45,749 nucleotides of DNA, from contig JBBDIU010000021.1 of NCBI GenBank assembly GCA_040880205.1, positions 1 to 45,749 on the forward strand, given 5' to 3'. Source of the DNA: WACF01 sp040880205 (lineage in GTDB: Bacteria > Pseudomonadota > Gammaproteobacteria > Pseudomonadales > Cellvibrionaceae). The translations under genes and the position numbers were made by a program. The notes under the pieces are model-generated. The model had not been told where the DNA came from, made no database searches, and saw only the letters and a list, made by a program, of their open reading frames with translations. This document shows positions 34,369 through 43,371 of this stretch, one piece after another. Position 1 is the stretch's first letter. Every line of letters begins with the position of its first letter.

Positions 34369-35082
34369 ATGGTCAGCGCAGTCATTGCAAGTGTTAGGGC
34401 CCACGGTCGAACGACCTGCTTATATCTGATGCTGGCGACCGGTTTATCGCTCCTGGGCGGTTGCACCGCAGTCACCATTGATCACTATTCCACTGGTGAA
34501 ATCGCCATGGAGGAACACGATGCGGTGGTCGTTCTGGGCCGGCGCTTTGCCAGCAACTACGATACCGAGGTCGATCTCATATCCTGTGTTGGCGATGCAC
34601 TTGGCAACGGCAAGAGCGGATTGACGGTAATACCGGAGCAACAATTTGTCGACCGCCTTTATCCCTGGTTCGAACCGCGCACCGCGCCCATGCGCGTGGG
34701 GGCTTTGAAACGCCTGGTACAGGAAGAGCAAATCGCGACGGTGATGGACGAGTACAATATCCGCCACATTATCTGGATCGATGGCAAAACCGAGACCACC
34801 GGTAGCTCGGGATCCATCGGTTGCTCCATCGGCGCCGGTGGCGCCGGCTGCTTTGGCTTCGGCACCTGGGATAAGGAATCCGAATACGAAGCATCGATCT
34901 GGGACTACGACACCCACAAGCTGTTGGGCAAAGTGAGCACAGACGCGGCGGGCACTTCCTACATGCCGGCCCTCATTGTGCCCATTCCCATTATCGCCCC
35001 GGTGCAAAGCAGCGCCTGCAAAGGCATGGCGGAGCAACTCAGGGCGTTTTACACTAGCTCAGAGCAAACCAGCCGAGACTAG
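34369..35082 (+). CDS. Lipoprotein of unknown function with Gly/Ser/Cys segment
   Basis: 237-residue lipoprotein with lipobox LLGGC (Cys near residue 32) and a strong GGGG ribosome-binding site. The mature region has strands (DAVVVLGRRF, IRHIIWIDGKTETT), a short Gly/Ser loop with two cysteines (GSIGCSIGAGGAGCFGFGTW, about 144-163), then EYEASIWDYDTHKLLGKVS. A second hydrophobic stretch (YMPALIVPIPIIAPV) and further Cys near the end could allow a disulfide. The layout resembles many small outer-membrane lipoproteins. No family recognised. It is followed after 13 bp by the M48 peptidase gene. Confidence 0.75.
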   Translation: MVSAVIASVRAHGRTTCLYLMLATGLSLLGGCTAVTIDHYSTGEIAMEEHDAVVVLGRRFASNYDTEVDLISCVGDALGNGKSGLTVIPEQQFVDRLYPWFEPRTAPMRVGALKRLVQEEQIATVMDEYNIRHIIWIDGKTETTGSSGSIGCSIGAGGAGCFGFGTWDKESEYEASIWDYDTHKLLGKVSTDAAGTSYMPALIVPIPIIAPVQSSACKGMAEQLRAFYTSSEQTSRD

Positions 35083-35095
35083 CGGGCTTCGAGAT

Positions 35096-36616
35096 ATGGC
35101 AACCAACAGAAGCCAACAAGTGCGCACATCTAGCCCGTCCCGGTATCTGGGCCGTCTACTGTCCTCTGTTCTCTGTGCTCTGATTCTAGCTAGCGGCTGC
35201 GCCATGAACCCCGCGACCGGCGAAGCGGATTTCGTGCTGATGTCGGAATCCCGGGAAATCGAGATCGGTAAGGAAATGCACGAAAAGCTCATGGCCAGTG
35301 CGCCAGTCTACGACAGCGAGGAGCTGCAGGCTTACGTCAACGAGATAGGCCAGAAGATCGCGCAGCGGGCCGACCGTCCCGATCTCAGCTACACCTTCAC
35401 TATTATCGACAGCCCGGATATTAACGCCTTCGCCCTGCCCGGCGGCTTTGTCTACATCAATCGCGGTTTGATCGGTTATTTGCAGTCCGAAGCCCAGCTG
35501 GCGGCAGTGCTGGCCCACGAGATCGGTCACATTACGGCGCGCCACGGCGTACGCCGCGACAGCGCGCAAAAAGGCGCGGGCGTGGGTACCGGTATTCTTT
35601 CGGTCCTGTCCGTCCTCACCACCGGCACCAACGTGGTGGGCGATGTCGCGGGCCTTTACGCCAGCGCCGCGGTCATGGGTTACGGACGCGAAATGGAGTT
35701 GGAAGCGGACCGATTCGGCGCCCAGTACCTGTACACCAGCGGTTACGACCCCCAAGCCATGGTGGAAGTGATTGGAGTACTCAAGGACCACGAACGGTTC
35801 ATGCGGCTGAAGGCACAGGACCAGGGCCAAAAACGCCAGACCTACCACGGGGTATTTTCCTCCCACCCCAGGAACGATCAACGGCTTCGGGAAGTGGTCG
35901 ATGCAGCTGGCAAACTGGAGTACAACCCCGAAGCGTTAGCCGAGGCGACAATTTTCCGGCAGAAAACCGAGGGTTTGGTATTCGGGGAGAATTACGACAC
36001 CCGGGTACCCCAGACTCCCGATCCGCGCCGCTACATCCACCGGAATCTCGGATTTACCCTGCTCTTTCCGGAAGGCTGGGAAGCGACCAATGAACGTACC
36101 GCCATCATTGCCGCACCGGCCGATAGCAGCGCGCAGCTCAAGATCGAAATAGACCGCCTGCAAGGCAACCTGGGGCCGGGTGAGTATATCCGCCGTGAAT
36201 TAGGCATTAACCTGCTCTCCAAATCCCAGCCCATCAGCCAATTTGGCTTGATCGGCCACACTGGCATCAAGCGCGCCGCCAGCGGCGAGGACCATCCAGA
36301 GCGGATCGCGGTGCTCTACCAGGCCAATCGCGTCTACATTTTCACCGGCTCGATCAATCAGCCCAAGGACGAGGTGGACTACGACGCGCTGTTCATGGAC
36401 AGCATTCGCACTTTCCAGCCGGCGCGGGTCAGCAATGCGGGCAACGCCAAGTCAAAAACCATTCACTATGTGCGCGCCAACGAGAACACCACCTTTGCCG
36501 CCCTGGCGCGACTCTCGGGCGTCGGGCGCTACGCGGAGGAAGAACTGCGGCTGCTCAACAACTATTATCCCGTCGGCGAACCCAAAGCCGGGGAATGGAT
36601 TAAAATTATTCGCTAG
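35096..36616 (+). CDS. M48-family metalloprotease lipoprotein with LysM-like C-terminus
   Basis: 506-residue periplasmic zinc protease of the BepA/LoiP/Ste24-like type. The ATG at 35096 is chosen because the signal peptide and lipobox (ALILASGC) follow it. The motif NPATGEADFVLMSESREIEIG is characteristic. The zinc site is HEIGH (H141, E142, H145) with the third ligand Glu in EMELEADRFGAQYL. The protease domain ends at about 260. A further region (about 290-440) and a LysM-like tail (HYVRANENTTFAALARLSGV ... AGEWIKIIR) follow. Relatives degrade or help assemble outer-membrane proteins. The TAG stop lies in the CTAG target of the adjacent mobile element. Confidence 0.9.
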   Translation: MATNRSQQVRTSSPSRYLGRLLSSVLCALILASGCAMNPATGEADFVLMSESREIEIGKEMHEKLMASAPVYDSEELQAYVNEIGQKIAQRADRPDLSYTFTIIDSPDINAFALPGGFVYINRGLIGYLQSEAQLAAVLAHEIGHITARHGVRRDSAQKGAGVGTGILSVLSVLTTGTNVVGDVAGLYASAAVMGYGREMELEADRFGAQYLYTSGYDPQAMVEVIGVLKDHERFMRLKAQDQGQKRQTYHGVFSSHPRNDQRLREVVDAAGKLEYNPEALAEATIFRQKTEGLVFGENYDTRVPQTPDPRRYIHRNLGFTLLFPEGWEATNERTAIIAAPADSSAQLKIEIDRLQGNLGPGEYIRRELGINLLSKSQPISQFGLIGHTGIKRAASGEDHPERIAVLYQANRVYIFTGSINQPKDEVDYDALFMDSIRTFQPARVSNAGNAKSKTIHYVRANENTTFAALARLSGVGRYAEEELRLLNNYYPVGEPKAGEWIKIIR

Positions 36617-36858
36617 CCCGGATATTTCACCAAATGCCAATTTGATGGCGCCGGGCTCAGGTTTTGTGAGCGGGCTCGCGACTGGAGGCTTAGTGGTTCT
36701 AAGGCGTAAGGAGCATGTCCGCTCACAAGGCCTGAGAACAAGCCAGCATTTGGCAAGCGAGGCCGGTGACAAAACGTCACCCACCGCAAACGCTGGAAGG
36801 CCCGGTAGCCCTGCATTGCAGTTGTATTCCGAGCGTTTTGGTGAAATATCCGGGCTAG
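36613..36858. mobile_element. MITE-like element A with 22 bp perfect inverted ends
   Basis: The ends 36613-36634 and 36837-36858 are perfect 22 bp inverted complements (outer part CTAGCCCGGATATTTCACC). The interior has no open frame resembling a transposase, so it is non-autonomous. CTAG stands at both edges and fits a 4 bp target duplication. Its left edge coincides with the stop codon of the M48 gene. Confidence 0.85.
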
Positions 36859-37022
36859 GAGTCTGTCGGACTTAAGCGTTCGTAGCGAGCAAGATGGAAA
36901 AATGCGCACAAATTTTCACGCTTTTGAGGCGCATAGTGGTTCTATGTAACGAAAAAGCGGGGGAATTTGGGCCATTTTACCATCGGCGCAGTAGAACAGC
37001 CTTAAGTCCGACAGACTCCTAG
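36855..37022. mobile_element. MITE-like element B with 22 bp perfect inverted ends
   Basis: Ends at 36855-36876 and 37001-37022 are perfect inverted complements (inner sequence GAGTCTGTCGGACTTAAG). It shares the CTAG at 36855-36858 with element A and ends in a third CTAG. The interior has no transposase. CTAG targets with 4 bp duplication are used by some IS5-group (YTAR) and IS1182-type elements; which family mobilised it cannot be told here. Confidence 0.85.
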
Positions 37023-37145
37023 CTGGAAAACAGCCTCGCGAGCCGTTATTGTTAGCGTTTTTGCTCCTTGTCGTGCTTCTGGCGCGGACAAATCCCTGTT
37101 TATTTTGATTACAAGTGCAAAAATTCCCTCGTCCTGGAGATTCCC

Positions 37146-38786
37146 ATGATCCACAGCACAATGATGAACGTCCCCCTGGTACTGACCTCGGTGATGGATT
37201 TTGCAGACAAAGTCTACGGCTCCTCGGAGATCGTTTCCGTTACCGCCGACAATCCCCGCCATCGCTATACCTACCGCGACGCCTTCAAACGCGTTAGGCG
37301 ACTGGGCAATGCACTGCGCAAGTTGGGCGCGGAAATGGGCGACTCCATCGGCACCATGGCCTGGAACGATTACCGGCATCTCGAACTTTACTACGCCCTG
37401 GCCGCTTCGGGCATGATCTGTCACACGGTTAACCCGCGGCTTTTTGAGCACCAACTGGAATTCATCATCAACCACGGGGAAGACAGATGGCTGTTCATCG
37501 ATCCCGCCTTTGTTCCCCTGGTGGAAAAAATTCAGGACAAGCTGCCCAATGTAAAAGGATTCATCGTGCTGACCGACGAAGCACACATGCCCAAGGACAC
37601 CGCATTGCGCAATGTGCACTGCTACGAAAAGCTATTGGTGGCGGAATCCGAGCAAATCGAATGGCCGGAGTTTGACGAAAACCACCCGGCCTCCATGTGT
37701 TACACCTCCGGCACGACGGGCGACCCGAAGGGCGTGGTATACAGCCACCGCTCCACGGTATTGCACGCCTATGCTTCGGCCATGCCCGACACCTTTGGCG
37801 TTTCCGTTCGCGACGTGGTACTGCCCATCGTGCCCATGTTTCATGTCAATGGCTGGGGCCTGGTTTATGTCGGCCCCATGACCGGCTGCAAACTGGTGCT
37901 GCCGGGGCCAAAAATGGGCGATGGGGAAACGATTTGCGATTTGATCAACACGGAAAAGGTGTCATTATCCGCCGCCGTACCCACCGTGTGGCTGGCCCTG
38001 ATCAACTATTTGGAAAGCACCGGCAAAACCGTCGACAGTTTGCGCCGGGTAACAGTCGGCGGTGCCGCTTGCCCGCTGTCCATCATGAAAATCATGAAGG
38101 AAAAGTTCGATGTGGAAGTGCGCCACGCCTGGGGCATGACCGAGACCAGCCCACTGGGTACCTACAATACCTTGAAACCCGGCATGGAAAAACTCAGCGA
38201 GAAGGAACTCGACACCATTCGCGTTAAGCAAGGCCGTCCAATTTTTGGCGTGGACTTGAAGATTGTCGGCGAAAACAATGAAGAACTTCCCTGGGACGGC
38301 GAAAGCGCCGGCGCGGTCAAAGTGCGCGGCCCCTGGGTTACCGGCAGCTATTACAAAACCGACAAACCCGCCGTGGACGAAAACGGCTGGTTCGAGACCG
38401 GCGACGTGGCCTGCGTGGATCCAGAAGGTTACATGCTGATCACGGACCGCACCAAGGACGTGATTAAATCCGGCGGCGAATGGATTTCCTCCATCGAACT
38501 GGAAAACACCGCCGTGGACCACCCCAAGGTGGTGGAAGCCGCGGTAATCGGCGTACCCCATCCCAAGTGGACCGAACGACCTCTGCTGCTGGCGGTATTG
38601 AAGGAAGGCGAGAGCATGAGCAAGGAGGAATTACTGCAATGGTACGAGGGGAAAATTGCCAAATGGTCGATTCCCTCCGACTGCGAATTCGTGGAGTCAC
38701 TGCCCCACACCGCCACCGGCAAACTCAGCAAAAAGGATTTGCGCGAAACGTTCAAGGATTACCAATGGTCGGATGCAAGCACGTAA
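37146..38786 (+). CDS. AMP-forming medium/long-chain acyl-CoA synthetase, AlkK-like
   Basis: 546-residue ligase that activates fatty acids to acyl-CoA with ATP. The ATG at 37146 has GGAG seven bases upstream. The adenylate motif is CYTSGTTGDPKGVVYSHRS (about 183-201). AWGMTETSPLGTYN, GWFETGDVACVDPEGYMLITDR and the C-terminal KSGGEWISSIELEN with late Lys in TGKLSKKDLR follow. The start (MMNVPLVLTSVMDFADKVYG) is typical of AlkK/FadD3-like enzymes. It precedes a class II aldolase-like gene by 61 bp; they may be co-transcribed. Substrate chain length is not evident. Confidence 0.92.
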   Translation: MIHSTMMNVPLVLTSVMDFADKVYGSSEIVSVTADNPRHRYTYRDAFKRVRRLGNALRKLGAEMGDSIGTMAWNDYRHLELYYALAASGMICHTVNPRLFEHQLEFIINHGEDRWLFIDPAFVPLVEKIQDKLPNVKGFIVLTDEAHMPKDTALRNVHCYEKLLVAESEQIEWPEFDENHPASMCYTSGTTGDPKGVVYSHRSTVLHAYASAMPDTFGVSVRDVVLPIVPMFHVNGWGLVYVGPMTGCKLVLPGPKMGDGETICDLINTEKVSLSAAVPTVWLALINYLESTGKTVDSLRRVTVGGAACPLSIMKIMKEKFDVEVRHAWGMTETSPLGTYNTLKPGMEKLSEKELDTIRVKQGRPIFGVDLKIVGENNEELPWDGESAGAVKVRGPWVTGSYYKTDKPAVDENGWFETGDVACVDPEGYMLITDRTKDVIKSGGEWISSIELENTAVDHPKVVEAAVIGVPHPKWTERPLLLAVLKEGESMSKEELLQWYEGKIAKWSIPSDCEFVESLPHTATGKLSKKDLRETFKDYQWSDAST

Positions 38787-38847
38787 ACACTGACGCGCAT
38801 CAACCCATCGCGAAACGTTTTAAACTGAAACCCGTGCCGGAGTATTT

Positions 38848-39618
38848 ATGACAGCGTCCATGAACAGCCAATCCATCAGCAATGACGTATCGCCGGAAGA
38901 ATGGCGGATGCGCGTCGACCTGGCGGCCTTGTATCGCATCGTGGCGATGTATGGCTGGGACGACCTGATTTTTACCCATTTAACCGCACGCGTGCCCGGT
39001 GGTGGCCATCATTTTTTAATTAACCCCTACGGCTGTCTGTTCGAGGAAATTACCGCATCCAGTCTGGTAAAGATCGACCTGGACGGCAACAAGATCATGG
39101 ATTCCCCCTACGATATTAATCCGGCGGGCTTTACCATCCACTCCGCCATTCACGAAGCCCGCGAAGACGCCGCCTGCGTGATGCATCTACACACCCGGGC
39201 CGGCATTGGTGTTTCCGCGCAGAAGAATGGTCTGTTGCCCATTTCGCAACAGGCTTCCATCGTCTTGAACAATTTGACCTACCACGACTACGAAGGCCTT
39301 GCCCTCAATCCCGAGGAGAAACAGCGGCTAGTGGCCGACCTGGGCGAGAAAAAACTGATGATCCTGCGCAACCACGGCACACTCGCCGTGGGACGCAGCG
39401 TAGCCGGTGCCTTCCTCGCCATGTACACATTGGAAACCGCCTGCCAGGCACAAATTGCCGCCCAATCCGGCGGCGCCGAACTGACCCTGATTTCCCGCGA
39501 CATCATCGACGGTGCCATGGCCGCCAGCGACACCACCACCAAGAACAAAGGCGGCAGCCTCGCATGGCCCGCCCTGCTGCGTAAGTTGGATCGATTGGAC
39601 CCGTCCTATAAGACCTGA
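38848..39618 (+). CDS. Class II aldolase/adducin family protein
   Basis: 256-residue protein of the fuculose-phosphate aldolase/adducin family. The metal-binding histidines lie in VMHLHTRAG and LRNHGTLAVG; the acidic FEEITASSLVKID segment is also typical. The C-terminal part (ETACQAQIAAQ) is a helical region common to the adducin-like group. Members cleave phosphorylated sugars or act as decarboxylases or dehydratases, and many are annotated only as class II aldolase. The start could also be the second ATG at 38860. It follows the acyl-CoA ligase on the same strand, perhaps in one transcript. The substrate is unknown. Confidence 0.88.
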   Translation: MTASMNSQSISNDVSPEEWRMRVDLAALYRIVAMYGWDDLIFTHLTARVPGGGHHFLINPYGCLFEEITASSLVKIDLDGNKIMDSPYDINPAGFTIHSAIHEAREDAACVMHLHTRAGIGVSAQKNGLLPISQQASIVLNNLTYHDYEGLALNPEEKQRLVADLGEKKLMILRNHGTLAVGRSVAGAFLAMYTLETACQAQIAAQSGGAELTLISRDIIDGAMAASDTTTKNKGGSLAWPALLRKLDRLDPSYKT

Positions 39619-39768
39619 CGGTAGGTTGATGATCGTAGGGGTCGACAACTGGTTTAGTATTGCGGCAAGTATTTCGAACAACGAGAAAAGATAATAACTC
39701 GCAGCTGGCCACCTATATCCAGCTGCAGTCCCTGACAGTACTTTGCTTACGGGAAAGCTATCACGCCT

Positions 39769-39810
39769 CGATGGGTAAGCCCTGGATGTCGAAAAGCTTT
39801 TTACCCATCG
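39769..39810. terminator. Possible bidirectional terminator hairpin
   Basis: CGATGGGTAA (39769-39778) is complementary to TTACCCATCG (39801-39810), a perfect 10 bp stem with a 22-base loop, placed between the convergent aldolase and S9 peptidase genes. No T tract follows directly and the loop is long, so this is tentative. Confidence 0.35.
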
Positions 39811-39832
39811 CCAACATTCCTGTAGCGCACAA

Positions 39833-41791
39833 TTATTGAAGATGTTTTCCCAAGAATTTCAGCGCTTTTTCGTAGAACTCGACGTTATTGTCAACATCGT
39901 AGAAACCGTGGGCCTCCCGCCTTTTCACAAACAGCTCATAGGGCTTATTGTGCTTATCCAAGGCTTTTGTTAGTGCCTCGGCATGTTCAAAAGGTGCACG
40001 CTCATCTTTTTTACCGTGAGCAATCAATAATGGCGCCTTAATTTTTGCCACATGATTTACCGGCGAAAATTTTGCCAATTCTTCATCGTCGATTCCAATA
40101 ACCTGCTCAAGATATTTGTCGCCAATATACCGGGAATAGATATCGCCTTTTTTGTGCATTAACTGCAGATCGTAAACTCCGGCATTGCCGATCGCGCAGG
40201 CATACAAATCCGGCTCCAGAACCGAACTCTGAAGTGCGGAATAGGCGCCAAAACTGGCGCCCATAATACATATGTTCCCAGACTTAGCCTTGCCCTGTTC
40301 AATCGCCCATCGGGTGCCGGCAATGATATCTTGTTGCACGTGGTCACCCCAGTGCCTGTCACCAGCCGCCATAAATGCCTTGCCGTATCCGCTTGAGCCC
40401 CTATAGTTAATTTGTAATACTGAAAATCCCCTAGAAGCCAAAAGCTGAACTTCTGGATTAAACCCCCAATAATCCCTAGTCCGCGGCCCGCCGTGCACCA
40501 ATACTACCATTGGCGCTACGTCATCTTCTTTCAATGCGCTCGCCTGGGTGAAGTAACCCGAAACTGACAGCCCGTCAAAGGATTCAAACTCTATCGGGAC
40601 CATCGGTGACATTTCTTCCGCTTCAAGCGCAGGCCGAGCGTTAAATAATAAGCCAATTTTATTATTTTCAGCATCAAACAAATAGAAACTTCCCGGATCA
40701 ATATCTGACTCTGTCTTTACAATCCATGTCTTGCCATCGGCTGTCCGACTCAAAATATCAACTATCCTGCCTGGAAAGGTTTGAGTCAGACGCTTAAAAA
40801 TTTTTGCTTCTTCGTAATCACTGGAAAACAAAAGGTAGCTTGGATAACCGTCGTCCACTTGCATACCATAAACCCCGGTTCCATCGACGGTCATCTTGGA
40901 CATGGTTACGTTGACTCGATCATGGGCATACACCTTGGAAAGAGTTAGGTCATCGAAAGACAAAGTGTACAGTCCGAGTTTATCATCATCACCATGATCA
41001 AACACGTAAGCGGAGTCGAGATCGTAGGAGACCGCAAAAGGAGTAAAGCTATCATCCATTTTTATATTATCGATATCGATCCAACCAGTATCGCTGTTGG
41101 GATAAACTTCAATCAACGGCGTGCGATCTTCTTTATAACTTTTAACCATGCGAACCTGGCCAGAACGATCTGTTATAAAACTGCCAAATGGATGCTTGGA
41201 GGTTTTAAATTTTCGCCGTTCCGTGCCCGTATACACATCCAGCAATACCGCTGTAGACTTTCCGTCTAACTTCTCGGTCCAGGGGGTGGAAGAAATCAAA
41301 ATATGCGACTTGTCGTCAGGCAGTGGATCGATAATATCGCCCCAGGCTAGTGAAGCTTTCTTTCCTCGTATAAGAGAACCAGTCTGTTGCCCACCGGTGC
41401 GAAACCCAAAAATAGCTTCTTTTTTGGACCCATCGTAATTCAGCGCAAATAAATCGCCATAAAAACGAGGCGCTTCGACCGATCCAGAAACATCATAAAC
41501 TTTTAGCACTACTCGTTCATCGTTGGCCCAGTAAAACTCTCCGACTTCTCGACCGCCTGGAAAAGCAAGGCCGCCAAGAACTTCAAAGGTTTCCCGATCC
41601 AGGAAGCGCAACCAGTGGCCCTCGCCCTCGGAAAACATTTGAACCGCCAGATACTGCCCGCTAGGCGACAGTTTCATATCCTTGATCAACGGGTGGTCCA
41701 AATAATCCTTGACTGAAGCAGCAGATGCACTAACCGAAAACACTGAAACAATGAGCAACAACTGAATTCCTAATAGCCGGCACGTTTTCAT
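39833..41791 (-). CDS. S9 family (prolyl oligopeptidase-type) serine peptidase, exported
   Basis: 652-residue peptidase with an N-terminal signal peptide (MKTCRLLGIQLLLIVSVFSVSASA). I place the start at the second ATG (41791), which has GGAA upstream; an ATG at 41803 would add four residues. A beta-propeller-like region (about 25-380) precedes the alpha/beta-hydrolase domain. There VLVHGGPRTRDYWGF, the nucleophile motif GASFGAY (Ser about 513), Asp in HGKKDERAPF and His in RREAHGFYD form the expected triad. Such enzymes (dipeptidyl/acylaminoacyl peptidases) cleave short peptides in the periplasm. The gene is noticeably more AT-rich than the 20-39 kb genes, hinting at different ancestry. Confidence 0.92.
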   Translation of the reverse strand: MKTCRLLGIQLLLIVSVFSVSASAASVKDYLDHPLIKDMKLSPSGQYLAVQMFSEGEGHWLRFLDRETFEVLGGLAFPGGREVGEFYWANDERVVLKVYDVSGSVEAPRFYGDLFALNYDGSKKEAIFGFRTGGQQTGSLIRGKKASLAWGDIIDPLPDDKSHILISSTPWTEKLDGKSTAVLLDVYTGTERRKFKTSKHPFGSFITDRSGQVRMVKSYKEDRTPLIEVYPNSDTGWIDIDNIKMDDSFTPFAVSYDLDSAYVFDHGDDDKLGLYTLSFDDLTLSKVYAHDRVNVTMSKMTVDGTGVYGMQVDDGYPSYLLFSSDYEEAKIFKRLTQTFPGRIVDILSRTADGKTWIVKTESDIDPGSFYLFDAENNKIGLLFNARPALEAEEMSPMVPIEFESFDGLSVSGYFTQASALKEDDVAPMVVLVHGGPRTRDYWGFNPEVQLLASRGFSVLQINYRGSSGYGKAFMAAGDRHWGDHVQQDIIAGTRWAIEQGKAKSGNICIMGASFGAYSALQSSVLEPDLYACAIGNAGVYDLQLMHKKGDIYSRYIGDKYLEQVIGIDDEELAKFSPVNHVAKIKAPLLIAHGKKDERAPFEHAEALTKALDKHNKPYELFVKRREAHGFYDVDNNVEFYEKALKFLGKHLQ

Positions 41792-41803
41792 AACAGTTTC
41801 CAT

Positions 41804-42263
41804 TATTTATTGCTATTAAATTGAGTTGGACGGCATAAGCCTTGACCCGGCAGTTTCTGCCGATCACGACCGGCCGGCATAATCTTAGGTACTTGGGCAA
41901 CTTTTTACCTATTCTATCGCTTGTTTTATATTATTCAGAATAGCTATACGAAGCGTTCTGTTGATATATTAACTGAATTAGAATGCAAAACAACCGTTGC
42001 AACTCAGTGCTAAAGCGCAATAGGGGAAGCGATGGCGTCAAACGCTTCTCATTGATTTTAGCGCCGCCAGTCTTTCTTCTGTCCCTGGGGCCGCTGGTTG
42101 TCCCAAAGGAGGCAGGAAGAGGAGAAGCCGGAGCACTCAAGCACTTCTTGCCGAGTTCTTGTTGTAGCCGTTGGATGGCATCCCAGCCGACAATGAAGTC
42201 TCAATAGCGTTTGCGCCCGGTCGCGATTAATGGACCTGTTGCCTAGCCCGAATGAGCCCGAAT
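41804..42263. other. Non-coding gap with a RAYT relic
   Basis: About 460 bp with no gene I can support. The first 150 bp is AT-rich and must hold the promoter of the S9 peptidase. The last 110 bp includes the RAYT relic listed separately and a repeated GCCCGAATGA/GCCCGAATGG pair (about 42246-42265) immediately before the element end. Small frames here are not protein-like. Confidence 0.6.
42153..42230 (-). pseudogene. Relic of a second RAYT gene
   Basis: The plus-strand text at about 42160-42190 (AGCCGTTGGATGGCATCCCA) matches 42671-42690 inside the intact RAYT gene with one change. After a jump of roughly 80 bp in the intact copy, the match resumes at CAATGAAGTCTCAATAGCGT through CGGTCGCG. 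It is therefore a remnant of a related RAYT gene with an internal deletion, not an open frame. Confidence 0.75.
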
Positions 42264-43371
42264 GGGACACTAATAATTTAATAACTTAACCTATCACATC
42301 TTCCATAACCAAACCTTCTTTCTCAGTGTATATCTCCCCTTGCCTCACCCATTTAGACACAGCCGGCTGGCTGATGCCTAGGCGCCGTCCAACCTCACCC
42401 ATGGACAAACCCAAACACGCCGTCGCCCACACGCAGATCAGCGATTTAGCCAGCGCCAGGTCATTGGCCCGCGCTTTGGTCTTAAGCTGCCTTTCATCCA
42501 CCTCACAATAGCGACAGATCGCGTGAATCAGGTCGCCTAAGGTCCAGCCTCGTTGCTGGTAATGCGATTGCTGCTCGAGGGAAATCTCGTCTTGCTTGAG
42601 CGCTTGTTCTACAAAATCGCTATCACCCAGAATTCTTTCATCGCCGATACAGTACTGATGTTCTTTTCGCAGCCGTTGGATGGCTTCCCAACCGCCGTAA
42701 CTGCGTACCAAGCCGCCACCGGTCAACCGCGATTGATCGCTTAGCCCCAAACCATCGGCAATGAACTCGCGATAGCGTTTGCGTCCGGTCGCGGCTCGCT
42801 TGGCAAACTGGCTTAGTACTTCATCAATTGATTGCCACGTTTGTCCGTGATATCCCATGATCCCCGCGTGACCCGTCCAGCGATAACGATCCAATGCGTT
42901 GATCGTCGGCACCAAACCTGCCTTGAGAGGATTCAAATGAATATAGCGCACCAACTCCAGCAAGTAGCTGTCTTCGTCGCACAAAATGGATTTGTAACGA
43001 TTCTGAAACACATAACCGCTGCGGCGGTGGCGACGATTGTAATACCCGGCATAGCTACCCAACAACGGGGCCATCAGTTTGGCCAAGGGCTTGCTACCCA
43101 CACGAATCAGTAAGTGGTAATGATTGGACATTATTGCCCAGGCTAGGCATTGCCCCTCGCTCTTCGCCAGGCATTCCCCAAGGCGGGATAGGAAATACTG
43201 CTTGTCGTCATCCGCGGCAAATATCCGCCGACGCTCCAACCCCCGTCCCATGACGTGGTAACAGCCACCTGCTATGTGTAGTCGACCTATTCTCGGCATG
43301 GCTGGAAACTAACAGGATTTACACTAAAAAGCAATTAAGTTATTATGTTATTAGTGTCCCCTAAATCCCTC
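42264..43371. mobile_element. RAYT-carrying element with GTGTCCCC ends
   Basis: Left end at 42264 (GGGACACTAATAATTTAAT) and right end at about 43327-43371 (TTATTAGTGTCCCCTAAA) are inverted to each other and enclose only the RAYT gene. No target duplication is evident, as expected for Y1/HUH enzymes. The left end has lost the outer TTTAG seen in the derivative at 44.5 kb. Confidence 0.75.
42286..43299 (-). CDS. RAYT: REP-associated tyrosine (Y1) transposase with HTH tail
   Basis: 337-residue transposase of the IS200-like Y1 superfamily. The HUH motif is H60-Y-H62 (MSNHYHLLIRV), with the candidate nucleophile Tyr119 (LVRYIHLNPLKAG) and FQNRYKS between them. The C-terminal 100 residues look like a DnaA/TrpR-type helix-turn-helix (ALAKSLICVWATACLGLSMGEVGRRLGISQPAVSKWV). 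RAYTs move or maintain REP-like repeats. The gene is bounded by element ends reading GGGGACACTAATAA, and the stop codon TAA lies within the left end. A deletion derivative of the same element is at 44.5 kb. Confidence 0.93.
   Translation of the reverse strand: MPRIGRLHIAGGCYHVMGRGLERRRIFAADDDKQYFLSRLGECLAKSEGQCLAWAIMSNHYHLLIRVGSKPLAKLMAPLLGSYAGYYNRRHRRSGYVFQNRYKSILCDEDSYLLELVRYIHLNPLKAGLVPTINALDRYRWTGHAGIMGYHGQTWQSIDEVLSQFAKRAATGRKRYREFIADGLGLSDQSRLTGGGLVRSYGGWEAIQRLRKEHQYCIGDERILGDSDFVEQALKQDEISLEQQSHYQQRGWTLGDLIHAICRYCEVDERQLKTKARANDLALAKSLICVWATACLGLSMGEVGRRLGISQPAVSKWVRQGEIYTEKEGLVMEDVIG

Noticed and set aside
36613..37022. Structured non-coding RNA because of long inverted repeats
   Set aside because: Each pair of 22 bp ends sits at the edges with CTAG duplicates, which fits mobile elements better than an RNA gene.
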